A stretch of 64,000 bases of DNA from assembly GCA_019308905.1 (NCBI GenBank), contig JAFDHF010000041.1, positions 20,443 through 84,442 of the forward strand, in the 5' to 3' direction. Position numbers and translations under genes: made by a program. The stretch comes from Deltaproteobacteria bacterium (GTDB taxonomy: Bacteria; Desulfobacterota; BSN033; WVXP01). Below are positions 35,305 through 44,480 of the stretch, piece after piece (position 1 is the first letter of the stretch; each line of letters starts with the position of its first letter). Under the pieces are notes generated by a model. The model searched no databases. It saw only the letters and a program-made list of their open reading frames with translations, and was not told where the DNA came from.

Positions 35305-36291
35305 GTGATCTTGCAGGGAAGGTACGTTGTCAGCAGGGTCTTGCAGACCATCCTGACCTTGCTGGTCGTCTTGACTCTGATGTTCTTCCTGTTTCGGCTG
35401 GTACCGGGTGATCCGACCGCCATGTACGTGAGCGGCCGGTTGGCACCGGAAGAAATCGAGGCCATAAGGGAAGCCTGGGGGCTCAACGATCCCATCTACA
35501 TTCAGTATTTCCGATACGTCGGCAATCTGCTGAAAGGCAATCTGGGCAGATCGTTCTTCTACCGGGACGATGTGGTCGCCATCATAACCCCCCGGATCTT
35601 CAACACACTGATCCTCATGGGGCCGGCCATGCTGGCTACCGTGGTCCTCGGGATAATGGCAGGGTCCTATCTCGGGTGGAAACACGGCTCGAAGACGGAA
35701 AAAGCAGGGGTCATCTTCTCCCTGCTGGCGCGGTCTTTCCCGGTTTTTGTGAGCGGCGTCTTTGCCATGATGTTCTTATCCTTTTACCTCGATCTTTTCC
35801 CTCTCGGGGGGATGAGGACCGTCGAAGCCAAGGGACTGACGTGGTGGCAAGAATTCCTCGATGTAGCCCACCACATGGCCCTCCCTTTCGTGGTGACAAT
35901 CCTCTACAACGTCGGTGACGTGTTGATGATAGCCAGGACGAGCATCATAGAACTCATCGGCGAAGAATTCCTGAGCTTTGCCAGGGCGAGAGGGCTCTCG
36001 CCCTCCAAGATCAGGCGCATAGCGGTCCGCAACGCAATCATTCCGGTCCTCACCTATTCCACGATCATGATAGGGTTTGCTTTCGGAGGCCAGGTGTTGG
36101 TGGAGGTGGTCTTCTCCTGGCCCGGAGTCGGCCGCCTCATGGTCGACTCCGTCACGCGGCACGACTATCCGGTCGCCCAGGCCACTTTCTTTCTCATGGC
36201 CATGGTGGTCATCGTGCTGAACCTCGTCATGGATTTGATCTACGTCTACCTCGATCCGAGAATCGCGTCCGAGGACTCAACCAGGCGATGA
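35305..36291 (+). CDS. Oligopeptide-type ABC permease (DppB-like)
   Basis: Inner-membrane permease with a DppB/OppB-type N-terminus (VVSRVLQTILTLLVVLTLMFFLFRLVPGDP) and EAA loop (FLSFARARGLSPSKIRRIAVRNAIIPVLTY), ending in FSWPGVGRLMVDSVTRHDYPVAQA. GTG start directly after the DppF-like stop (TGA-GTG). This gene order (binding protein, C, D, F, B) is unusual; B generally precedes C. Confidence 0.92.
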   Translation: MILQGRYVVSRVLQTILTLLVVLTLMFFLFRLVPGDPTAMYVSGRLAPEEIEAIREAWGLNDPIYIQYFRYVGNLLKGNLGRSFFYRDDVVAIITPRIFNTLILMGPAMLATVVLGIMAGSYLGWKHGSKTEKAGVIFSLLARSFPVFVSGVFAMMFLSFYLDLFPLGGMRTVEAKGLTWWQEFLDVAHHMALPFVVTILYNVGDVLMIARTSIIELIGEEFLSFARARGLSPSKIRRIAVRNAIIPVLTYSTIMIGFAFGGQVLVEVVFSWPGVGRLMVDSVTRHDYPVAQATFFLMAMVVIVLNLVMDLIYVYLDPRIASEDSTRR

Positions 36292-36323
36292 CACCATCAT
36301 CTTGAGCGTGCGAGGGTAAGGAT

Positions 36324-37727
36324 ATGCTTGACGAAAGAAAGGACATTCTCATAAAGGACGCCTATATCCTGACAATGGACGGGGAGGGTCGAACATACCC
36401 CAGGGGAGACCTCCTGATCCGAGACGGAATCATATCGGGTGTCGGCGACTTGGCCGGGGAGAACGTTGAAGGATGCCAGGTGATCGACGGCAAGGACAGG
36501 GTCGTGCTCCCGGGCTTTGTGAACGCGCACTGCCACTTGCAGCAGTACTTTCGCGGCGTATACGAGCTGATCGGGGAATTCTTCACTGTGAACCTGCCCC
36601 TTGAAGGATACAGGAGGCCGGACGACATGGAGATGCTCGGACTCGCATCCTGCGCCGAGTTCATCTACGGGGGGTGCACGACGATCATGGTCATCTACAC
36701 CTACCCTGACGGCTTCGCCGGCGTGGTGGAAGAAGCCGGCCTGAGGGCCTTGCTCGGCGCTGATATCGAGGAGGTGGATCTGGAACGACTCAGGTACGGG
36801 GAATACGTCTATCTGCCTGAGAAGGGTCAAGCCGGCTTCGAAAGAGCGGTGGAGCTCTTCGAGAAGTGGCAGGGACGAGACAACGGGCGGATCAGGACCG
36901 CGATGACACCAAAGGCTCCTGACATGACGACCGGGGAGACCTATAAGAAGTGCAAGGAGTTCGCCGAAAAGCACGATCTCCTGATCACGACCCACCTGTC
37001 TCAGAGCTGGCGAGAGTTTCAACAAGTAAGAAGACTCCACGGCGTGACCCCAACCGAGTTGATGGACCGGCTGGGTATACTCGGCCCCGGTTTTTGTGCC
37101 ACCCACTGCGCCTTTCTCACCGAGCACGACACCCAGCTCATCGCCCGCTCAGGGTCCCGTATCATCCAGTGCCTGTTCGCACATACACCCCTTACCAGGT
37201 GGATGGACCTGGGGATAGACGTGTGCCTCGGAACAGACGACTACCACCACGACATGTTCCAGCTGATCAGGAAGAACATCATCTTCCAGGCCTACAGAGC
37301 CAAGCTGTCGGGTGGGGTCGATGAGATGATGGCGGCGGACAGAAAAACCAGCAGGCCGACCTACTACGAGCTCCTCGAGATGGCAACCAGAAAGGGGGCC
37401 GAATCATTGGGCCTTTCCAAGGACCTCGGTTCGCTGGAAAAGGGAAAGAAGGCCGATCTCATCACCATCAACATGAACAACCCTTACTTGAAACCCAGCC
37501 AGGACCCGGTGACCAGTATCGTGCTCTACGCCTCTCCAGGGGATGTGGACAATGTGATTGTGGACGGGCGGTTCCTGAAGAGAGACGGAAGAATGACGAC
37601 AATCGATCTGAATCAGGCTCTGGAAGAGGCCCAACAGAAGAGCGAGGAGATAATCGGGAGATTCTTTCGGGACAATCCCGACCAGGAACGGATGTGGCGG
37701 GACAGGAAAGGCCAAAGGAGCCGGTAG
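36324..37727 (+). CDS. Amidohydrolase, SsnA/ATZ-TRZ type deaminase-like
   Basis: A metal-dependent hydrolase of 467 residues. The metal-site motifs are NAHCHL near residue 68, THLSQS (third His), CATHCAF (fourth His) and GTDDYHHD (Asp). Family members deaminate guanine, cytosine, S-adenosylhomocysteine or triazines. The operon position implies it acts on the compound taken up by the preceding transporter. The exact reaction cannot be read from sequence. Confidence 0.85.
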   Translation: MLDERKDILIKDAYILTMDGEGRTYPRGDLLIRDGIISGVGDLAGENVEGCQVIDGKDRVVLPGFVNAHCHLQQYFRGVYELIGEFFTVNLPLEGYRRPDDMEMLGLASCAEFIYGGCTTIMVIYTYPDGFAGVVEEAGLRALLGADIEEVDLERLRYGEYVYLPEKGQAGFERAVELFEKWQGRDNGRIRTAMTPKAPDMTTGETYKKCKEFAEKHDLLITTHLSQSWREFQQVRRLHGVTPTELMDRLGILGPGFCATHCAFLTEHDTQLIARSGSRIIQCLFAHTPLTRWMDLGIDVCLGTDDYHHDMFQLIRKNIIFQAYRAKLSGGVDEMMAADRKTSRPTYYELLEMATRKGAESLGLSKDLGSLEKGKKADLITINMNNPYLKPSQDPVTSIVLYASPGDVDNVIVDGRFLKRDGRMTTIDLNQALEEAQQKSEEIIGRFFRDNPDQERMWRDRKGQRSR

Positions 37728-37869
37728 ACCCTGAACCATTCGGGCGTTCCGTCGCCCTCGGGACCTTCCGGGCCGCGACAGAAGGAACGATCAGCCGGTC
37801 CTGTCTCTGTTTCTCATAAAAACCCCGAGGGGGAAAGAGCCTGCCCCGGCAGGTAGCGGAGGGAGAAAA

Positions 37870-38367
37870 ATGATCGAGTACTTTTCCTATGGATCAAACC
37901 TAAACCAGGAATCCCTGGACGTGTTCTGCGACAAGACGAAAAAGCCCCGAATCCCCCTGCATGAGAGGAACCCACGCCGCGCCCGCCTCAGGAACTATGC
38001 ACTCGATTTTAACTACTATTCCCCGCTCATGGGGGGAGGAGCTGCAAACCTTGAACCCTCTCCGGGTGAGGAGGTGGAGGGGGTGGTCTTCACGATGACG
38101 GAACAGGACATGGCGACCCTCGACCAGCGCGAGCGCGCGCCCGAGTATTTCAAACGCATACTCGTCTCGGTGGTGCTCGAGGACGGCACCACGCTCCACG
38201 ACGTGGTCGCATACGTGGCATGTGAAGACAAGAAATCCCCGTTCACCCCGCCGACCAGGGATTACAAGGCGGTTATTGTGGCAGGAGCAGAATCCTATGC
38301 TCTGTCTCCGGAATGGATAAGAAAACTTAAGGATCTGCCAGAGCAGGATCCCACCTTCAAAAAATAG
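37870..38367 (+). CDS. Gamma-glutamylcyclotransferase-like protein
   Basis: A small GGCT/AIG2-fold enzyme of 165 residues. It begins with the substrate-loop motif YFSYGSNL, and the catalytic acid is expected in TLDQRERAPEYFKR. Family members release 5-oxoproline from gamma-glutamyl peptides or amines. ATG with GGAGG upstream. Its place between the amidohydrolase and the dehydrogenase suggests processing of a gamma-glutamyl compound, which is inferred. Confidence 0.82.
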   Translation: MIEYFSYGSNLNQESLDVFCDKTKKPRIPLHERNPRRARLRNYALDFNYYSPLMGGGAANLEPSPGEEVEGVVFTMTEQDMATLDQRERAPEYFKRILVSVVLEDGTTLHDVVAYVACEDKKSPFTPPTRDYKAVIVAGAESYALSPEWIRKLKDLPEQDPTFKK

Positions 38368-38384
38368 TACCAAGAGGTGATGCC

Positions 38385-39542
38385 ATGCATGTCGCTGTAC
38401 TCGGAGGATACGGAACCGTCGGCCGTGCCCTGGTCATGGATCTCTTGAAGAGTCCTGATATCTCTCTGGTGACCGTAGCAGGCAGGAGACAGGAGAAAGG
38501 CAGAAAGCTGCTCGAGGAGTATGGAGAAGACAAACTCGCCTTCTCACCGATCGACCTGGAAACCGATGATGTCTCAGAGCTCCTGCACAAGGCCGACCTG
38601 GTTGTAAACGCGGCCTCACCGCGCTTCAATCTGATGATCATGAACCGGGCCGTCAAAGAAAGAACCCATTACCTGGACCTGGCCGGAATGTTCACGGTGG
38701 CTGCAAGACAGCTCGAGTTGCATCCGAAGTTTGTCGAGGCCGGCCTGACAGCGGTTTTGTGTATGGGCTGCTGCCCGGGATTGAGCAATGTCCTTGCCAA
38801 GAAGCTCGCGGACTCCCTGGACCGGACCGAAGAGGTCCACATCCGGGTCGGTTCGCGCAGGGGACCGGACTTCAAGGGCTTCAATCTCTCACCGAAGATC
38901 CAACTGGAGGAGTTCACCAGAAAGCCGATCGTATACGAGAACGGCCGTTTCAAGGAGTTGGAGCCCCTGGCGGGCAGAGGAACACACGTATTCGGCGATC
39001 CGATCGGAGAGGCCGAAGGCTTTTACGCGATCCATTCGGAGGTCCTGTTTCTCTCCAGAAGCATAGAGGGTGTAGAAAGAGTAACCTACTGGGTCGCGTT
39101 CCCGGAGGAGACGCTCAGGAAGATGGACGCACTCATCGAGTGGGGGCTCACCTCCACCGAACCTCTTCGAGTGAAGGGGATCAGCTTGTCGCCACGTGAA
39201 TTTCTTGACGCCTTCCTGGAGCGCATCGAGCCGGTATCAGGCTACGTCGAAGAACACAAGGCGCTTCAGGTAGAAGCGAGAGGCACGAGGAACGGGCTTG
39301 GCACCACCCTCTGTCTGGAAACGGTGGTAGGATCCAACCGGGAACTCGATCTTACGAGTTCGGCCTACTGGGCGGGTGTCCCTGCCTCCGTTGTCTGCCA
39401 GATGATCGCGCGGGGCGAAATCGACAGGCCGGGTGTCTTTGCCCCGGAGAGTATAGTCGAGGCCGGCCGGCTTCTCGAGGAACTGAGGATCAAAGGCATC
39501 GAAGTGAAAGACATCTCCTCCAAACAGAGTACCGGCTCCTGA
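38385..39542 (+). CDS. Saccharopine dehydrogenase-like protein
   Basis: A NAD(P)-binding oxidoreductase. It starts VAVLGGYGTVGRALVMDL (Rossmann fold), then LVVNAASPRFNLMIMNRAV, YLDLAG and CMGCCPGLSNVLAKK, all typical of the saccharopine dehydrogenase group. Substrates in this group include lysine and polyamine intermediates. ATG with GAGGTG upstream, 17 bases after the preceding gene, so it is part of the operon. The actual substrate is unknown. Confidence 0.82.
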   Translation: MHVAVLGGYGTVGRALVMDLLKSPDISLVTVAGRRQEKGRKLLEEYGEDKLAFSPIDLETDDVSELLHKADLVVNAASPRFNLMIMNRAVKERTHYLDLAGMFTVAARQLELHPKFVEAGLTAVLCMGCCPGLSNVLAKKLADSLDRTEEVHIRVGSRRGPDFKGFNLSPKIQLEEFTRKPIVYENGRFKELEPLAGRGTHVFGDPIGEAEGFYAIHSEVLFLSRSIEGVERVTYWVAFPEETLRKMDALIEWGLTSTEPLRVKGISLSPREFLDAFLERIEPVSGYVEEHKALQVEARGTRNGLGTTLCLETVVGSNRELDLTSSAYWAGVPASVVCQMIARGEIDRPGVFAPESIVEAGRLLEELRIKGIEVKDISSKQSTGS

Positions 39543-39747
39543 CCCTGAACAGCCCGCCTGCCCGGGTGTGCCGACCGCGGCGGGTGTTTCTCGTCCCTTG
39601 GAACTGCCCTTGCAAGAACCCGTGCGCGGCCCGGATTTGCCGTACCCGGAGATGCCATCTCACCGGCGGTAGAGTCCACACTCCCGTGCGCTCAGACAGG
39701 ATCCGCCCGAATTTCTGGCATATCCTTTGCTTGTTCGAAGTACCCAA

Positions 39748-40845
39748 ATGGGCGGAAAGGGCGACACCAGAGGGGAGAGGGCTATCATCATCGACGGCGA
39801 CAAGAGCTCCACGTCCTTTCTCTCCGCCCTCATGGACCGGCTCGACCTGAAACGCGGGACCGCGTGCGACCTGGAACAAGCCCTGCCCGATATAGAGAAC
39901 GGGAGCGTCTCCCTTGTCGTCGCCGATGTTTCACTGGTCGAACCGGAACAGGTGAAAGAAATCCAGGATCTTCACCCGGACATCTGTTTCATCTTCACCG
40001 GCCGTTCCCTCGAGAGGTTCCGGGATTGGCCGAACCCCGGCCTGTCCGACTTCCTTGCCAAGCCCTTCATTTCCGAAGAAGTCGAGTTCCGGTTGAAGCG
40101 CATATTTCTTGAACGCAAGGCCCGCCTCAAGAACCAGAAGGCGAGAAGAGCGCTGGAGACCGCCCGGGTGGAACTCGAGAAGAAAAAAAGGCAACTCGAA
40201 ATGTCCGAGGAAGACCTCGAGAAGATCAAACATCTATACAAGGAGATCGGAAATGAGCTGAACACGACCTCCGAGAAACTGAGGAAGGCAAAGGACCAGC
40301 TCGAGGTACTCGCCGTGACCGACGGCCTCACAGAGGTATACAACCATCGCTACTTCATGGACCAGATCCACGAGAAGTTCGAAGAGGCCCGGAAACGGTC
40401 CTCTCCCCTTTCGCTCCTCATGATCGACATAGACCACTTCAAGGCCTTCAACGATACCCACGGACACCTCACCGGAGACCTGGTACTCAAGAACATCGCC
40501 CAGGTTCTGAAATCAAACTGCCGGAAGACCGACATCGTAGCCCGATACGGGGGAGAAGAATTCGCGGTCATCATGCCGAACACGGACTTCCGTCGCGCTC
40601 AAACGGCGGCCCAGAGAATCCGAAACGCCGTGGAAAGCCGTCCCCTGCCGAACGGGAGGAAGATCGAGAGGGTTACGGTCAGCATCGGCATAGGCATTAC
40701 CGAAAAGAATGTGGAATCGGCGGACACCTTGATCTCCATGGCCGACAAGGCCCTCTACCGCGCCAAATCCGAGGGAAGAAACCGCGTCGTTCTCCGTGAA
40801 GAGAACCAGCCCGCCGCTGAAACCCGGTGGTATTCCCGTTTTTGA
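39748..40845 (+). CDS. Response regulator diguanylate cyclase (REC-GGDEF)
   Basis: Makes cyclic di-GMP. The receiver-like domain (about residues 10-120) has a pocket Asp (IIIDGD) and a candidate phosphorylation Asp (VVADVSLV). A long coiled coil follows (KKRQLEMSEEDLEKIKHLYKE). The GGDEF domain is intact (RYGGEEFAVI), with an RKTD inhibitory site before it. A TTG at 39727 gives a slightly longer form; neither start has a good ribosome site. No kinase lies beside it. Confidence 0.9.
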   Translation: MGGKGDTRGERAIIIDGDKSSTSFLSALMDRLDLKRGTACDLEQALPDIENGSVSLVVADVSLVEPEQVKEIQDLHPDICFIFTGRSLERFRDWPNPGLSDFLAKPFISEEVEFRLKRIFLERKARLKNQKARRALETARVELEKKKRQLEMSEEDLEKIKHLYKEIGNELNTTSEKLRKAKDQLEVLAVTDGLTEVYNHRYFMDQIHEKFEEARKRSSPLSLLMIDIDHFKAFNDTHGHLTGDLVLKNIAQVLKSNCRKTDIVARYGGEEFAVIMPNTDFRRAQTAAQRIRNAVESRPLPNGRKIERVTVSIGIGITEKNVESADTLISMADKALYRAKSEGRNRVVLREENQPAAETRWYSRF

Positions 40846-40930
40846 AAAGGCCGTTCCCGTTGCCGTATCAGAAAGCCCGTCCAAGGAGTGAAACCGCCGT
40901 CTTTCGGCAACGACCGGCCAACAACCCCCT

Positions 40931-41485
40931 CTATGGGTGTGAGATCTTCTCCACATACTCCAGAAGGGCATCGCGCGTGCTGGGGAAGGCCAGTTCCTCC
41001 CACGGGATATCACCAGGGGGGAATGTGCCGACCTCAATGGTCTCGTCACCGGGGCCGAGTTCACCTCCCACGATCTTCACCGTGTAAACAATGACGATGA
41101 CGGGCTTTTCCGGGTAAGAGTATACGTTGAGGAGACTCTGGATTCTCACATCCAGGTTGACCTCCTCCCTCGTCTCCCGGATCCCGGCCTCCTTCACGGT
41201 CTCTCCACGATTCACGTATCCTCCCGGGAAGACCCACTTCCCGTACGCGGGCTCGATTCCCCTTTTCAGAAGAACGATTCCGCCGTCCAGGGTGCCGAGG
41301 GTACCGACGGCCACCTTTGGATCGAGATAGAACACAAACCCGCAGTTCCCACAGACGAGCCGCTCCGGCTCAGACGGCTTGATCACCTCCGCGTGGAGGG
41401 AATGGCCGCAAACCGGACAAAACCGATACTCTACGTCCCCGTGCTGGTGATACCCGTGGGGTTTGGCAGGCGTTCTTCGTGTCAT
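40931..41485 (-). CDS. Nudix hydrolase with zinc ribbon
   Basis: A two-domain protein of NudC-like layout but short. An N-terminal zinc ribbon (CPVC and CGNC) is followed by a Nudix box GGYVNRGETVKEAG then IRETREEVNLDV. The catalytic REXXEE glutamates are present; the last G of the box is N. It hydrolyses a nucleoside diphosphate derivative. The substrate is not clear. Convergent with the diguanylate cyclase gene. Confidence 0.9.
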   Translation of the reverse strand: MTRRTPAKPHGYHQHGDVEYRFCPVCGHSLHAEVIKPSEPERLVCGNCGFVFYLDPKVAVGTLGTLDGGIVLLKRGIEPAYGKWVFPGGYVNRGETVKEAGIRETREEVNLDVRIQSLLNVYSYPEKPVIVIVYTVKIVGGELGPGDETIEVGTFPPGDIPWEELAFPSTRDALLEYVEKISHP

Positions 41486-41640
41486 CGGATCACCTCAGAA
41501 TAGGTTCAAAGCAGCCTCGATTTTCGGACCCCCAGGGCCCAAGTCCATACGACGACAGATCCCCGCCATAACCGCCGGCGAACCCCTAAAGGCCATCCCT
41601 GCCCGGCTTCGGTCCCTGTCGTCCCTGGGTCGGGCCGTCC

Positions 41641-43389
41641 TCAAAGGGGAAGGTCCGCAAAACGCCAGATCAACACTATCAGCCCCTGGAGGATAAAGCC
41701 GCCGTCCATGAGGAGTTCCAGCCGCTCGCTGCGGACAAACTCGTGCCTGAAAACCAACTGGAGGCAGTAGCCCATGTAGAAAATCCCTGCCACGAGTCCA
41801 TAGGAGAGAAAGGGCAGTACCCCGAGAGGCGGAAGAACCAGGAAGGCCAGACCCGTCAGGGCGGCGGTCAGCGCCAAGAGCCGCTGCGTGTGCTTCTCCC
41901 CCAGAACGATGGGGATCGTCTCCTTTCCCACGATCAGGTCCCCCTGGATGTCTCGGAGATCAAAGGCCGCAGATCGAATCAGGACCATGGCGGCAAGGAC
42001 CAGGAAGGTGGCAAGGAGGTTCAAACTCAGGCCGAAAGAGGTGCTCAGCGGTGCGACCAGCGAAGTGACCCCTGCCCACGCCAGGGCGATAAATAGGGTC
42101 TTCGATCCCGGAATATCCTTGAGCCTCCTGTACCGGATCCGCTCCAGCCTCCCGGAGGGAATGAAGCTCAGACTGTAAGTCACCCCTCCCACCGAGGCGG
42201 CCAGCAGGAAAAGGAAGACCGGAAGTCCGAGAAAGAGGGAGATCGTCAGGGCGAAGAGTATGGAGGCAATTCCCACACCCTTGAGGACCGAACCGTGCTT
42301 CTCGTAGAACTCGGCACGGGCGGGATCATTCAATCTTCCGGCTTCCCTATCGGTGAACCGGTTCAGAAGGTGCATGGAGTAGACATAGGCCATGGCGATC
42401 AGGAAGTAAGCCCAGTGAAAGGGGAGAGACTGGAGCCCCGCCGCGACGTAAGAGAGACACCCCGCGGCGACCGCGCCGTAGAGGTCGCTCTCCACCAGTA
42501 GGTTGAAAATCCGGCGGATCCTGCAGAGAAGGGTCGCGGTTCCGCTGGAAGGAACGATGTTTTCCACCTTTCTCACGACGCGCTGGATGACCCAGTTGGG
42601 CGTCGACGCTCCGGCAGTGACCCCCACCACTTCGAGATTCTCAAACCACGACCGATCGATCTCCTCGTCGGTCTCCACCTGGAAAACCGGCTTCCCCGAT
42701 TCCCGTACCAGCTCGGTCAGCCGAGCCGTATTGGCGCTGTTCTTTCCTCCCACCACCACTACGGCGTCCACAGAGGCAGTCATCTTGACTGCTTCGTCCT
42801 GGCGTTTCTGGGTCGAATCACATACAGTCTGATGGATCTCGGCCCCGGGGAACCTCCGGCGGATCAACTCGGCAATCCCCTCGTATTTTGCCCTGTTCTG
42901 GGTTGTCTGTGCCACTACACAGAGCTTTTTCCCAGGGGGGATCCTCGCAACATCCTCCCGGCCGCTCACGATCATCCCCTCTTGCCCCGCATAACCCATA
43001 AGACCCGCCACTTCGGGATGGTCTGCGTCACCCGCGATCACCGTGAATCCTCCGTTGCGAGCGTGCCTCCTGATGATGGACTGGACGTTCAGGACCCTTG
43101 GACAGGTGGCATCGATGATGGTGGCCCCCCTTTCCCTCAGGGCGTCCCGCTCCTGGGGTGGAACGCCATGGGCGCGGATGATCACCGGGCAATTCTCTCC
43201 TACCTCGTCGGGAGAATGACAGATTTCCACCCCCCTCTCCCTGAGCAGATCCAGAACCTGAGGGTTGTGGATCAGGGGGCCGAAGGTGAACAGCCCTCTT
43301 CCGTGCCTGGCGATCGTCTTCAGGGTGATGTCCATGGCCCGCCTGACACCCATGCAGAAACCCGCGGTTTTGGCCAGCTTGACCCTCAT
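41641..43389 (-). CDS. ispH: IspH-UbiA fusion protein
   Basis: Residues 1-280 are 4-hydroxy-3-methylbut-2-enyl diphosphate reductase, the last MEP-pathway enzyme. The three cluster cysteines are at C12 (GFCMGVRRA), C96 (DATCPRV) and C190 (TVCDST), plus IRAHGV and AGASTP. Residues 290-582 are an UbiA-type prenyltransferase with eight or so membrane segments and its two Asp motifs, NRFTDREAG (343-351) and DLRDIQGD (477-484). The fusion would put isopentenyl diphosphate synthesis next to a membrane prenyl transfer step. The prenyl acceptor is unknown. ATG with GAGGGA upstream. Confidence 0.92.
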   Translation of the reverse strand: MRVKLAKTAGFCMGVRRAMDITLKTIARHGRGLFTFGPLIHNPQVLDLLRERGVEICHSPDEVGENCPVIIRAHGVPPQERDALRERGATIIDATCPRVLNVQSIIRRHARNGGFTVIAGDADHPEVAGLMGYAGQEGMIVSGREDVARIPPGKKLCVVAQTTQNRAKYEGIAELIRRRFPGAEIHQTVCDSTQKRQDEAVKMTASVDAVVVVGGKNSANTARLTELVRESGKPVFQVETDEEIDRSWFENLEVVGVTAGASTPNWVIQRVVRKVENIVPSSGTATLLCRIRRIFNLLVESDLYGAVAAGCLSYVAAGLQSLPFHWAYFLIAMAYVYSMHLLNRFTDREAGRLNDPARAEFYEKHGSVLKGVGIASILFALTISLFLGLPVFLFLLAASVGGVTYSLSFIPSGRLERIRYRRLKDIPGSKTLFIALAWAGVTSLVAPLSTSFGLSLNLLATFLVLAAMVLIRSAAFDLRDIQGDLIVGKETIPIVLGEKHTQRLLALTAALTGLAFLVLPPLGVLPFLSYGLVAGIFYMGYCLQLVFRHEFVRSERLELLMDGGFILQGLIVLIWRFADLPL

Positions 43390-43651
43390 GATTCCCTCTT
43401 CCCCAGATATCTATACAACAAGATCCGACGGTCCTGCAATCCGCCCTTCCGACACATCCTCCTGTCCGGCAGTACACCCGACGCGACCCCACCTCCAGAA
43501 GAGACTGCCTTCCCCGCGCCTCATGGTTTTTTGGGGCGCTTTACACCTGTTTTTTGCCTCCGCGGCACTCTTGTGCTATTATTTGTTTCGCTGCGATGGG
43601 CCTTTCTTCTATAGCTGCTGACAGGAATTATGGGGTGGATGGAGACATAAC

Positions 43652-44389
43652 TTGCACCATCTAAAAATCGATGATTTAAGTGCCGCATACGGTGATACAC
43701 CCGTCCTCAGAGGAGTCTCTTTGGGAGTGGAAAGGGGTGAGGTCGTCACCCTCATTGGCGCCTCGGGCTCTGGCAAGAGCACGCTCCTGCGGGTGCTGGT
43801 GGGGTTGCTGCGACCGAGGTCCGGACAAGTCATTCTGAACGGCGTTCCCGTCGACTATGGAAACAAAAAGGCGGTAAGAGCCGTCCGGGACCAGATTGCA
43901 ATCGTGTTTCAGCAGTTCAATCTCTTTCAAAATATGACCGCCCTTCGAAACGTCACTATCGCCCCCATCAAGATCAAGAAACGGGACCGCAGGGAGGTAG
44001 AAGAGGAAGCAAGGAGGCTGCTGGAAAAGGTAGGTTTGGGCGATAAAATGCACGTTTACCCTGATGAACTCTCCGGCGGGCAACAGCAGCGTGTTGCCAT
44101 AGCTAGGGCACTTGCACTCAGGCCGGAGATCCTGCTCCTGGACGAGGTGACATCCGCTCTTGACCCTGAACTCGTAAGTGAGGTCCTCGACACGATCCGG
44201 CTCCTGGCGGCCGAGGGAATGACCATGCTCATCATCTCACATGAGATGGGATTCGTGCGAGAAGTAGCCTCCAAGGTCGCATTTCTGGACAATGGCCGTA
44301 TCCTGGAGATTGGGTCCCCCCAGGAGATCTTCGATAGCCCACGCGAGCCTCGCACGCGTGAGTTCGTTGGTAGGATCCTGCGTCACTAA
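43652..44389 (+). CDS. Polar amino-acid-type ABC ATPase (GlnQ-like)
   Basis: A 245-residue ATPase: Walker A GASGSGKST, Q-loop FQQFNLFQNMTALRNV, signature LSGGQQQRVAIARALA, Walker B ILLLDEVTSALD and H-loop IISHEM. The LDEVTSALDPELV form is typical of the amino-acid subfamily. The SBP and permeases at 50.9-53.1 kb have no ATPase beside them, and this one, six kilobases away, is the obvious partner. TTG start with GGAG about eight bases upstream. Confidence 0.88.
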   Translation: MHHLKIDDLSAAYGDTPVLRGVSLGVERGEVVTLIGASGSGKSTLLRVLVGLLRPRSGQVILNGVPVDYGNKKAVRAVRDQIAIVFQQFNLFQNMTALRNVTIAPIKIKKRDRREVEEEARRLLEKVGLGDKMHVYPDELSGGQQQRVAIARALALRPEILLLDEVTSALDPELVSEVLDTIRLLAAEGMTMLIISHEMGFVREVASKVAFLDNGRILEIGSPQEIFDSPREPRTREFVGRILRH

Positions 44390-44480
44390 GTGTCGCCTCT
44401 GAAAAGAGTTCGAAGAGTACCCCCACGAGGCTCGCTCAATTTTCCTGATTTGCCCACATATTGAGCGCGTTCGGTTTTCT

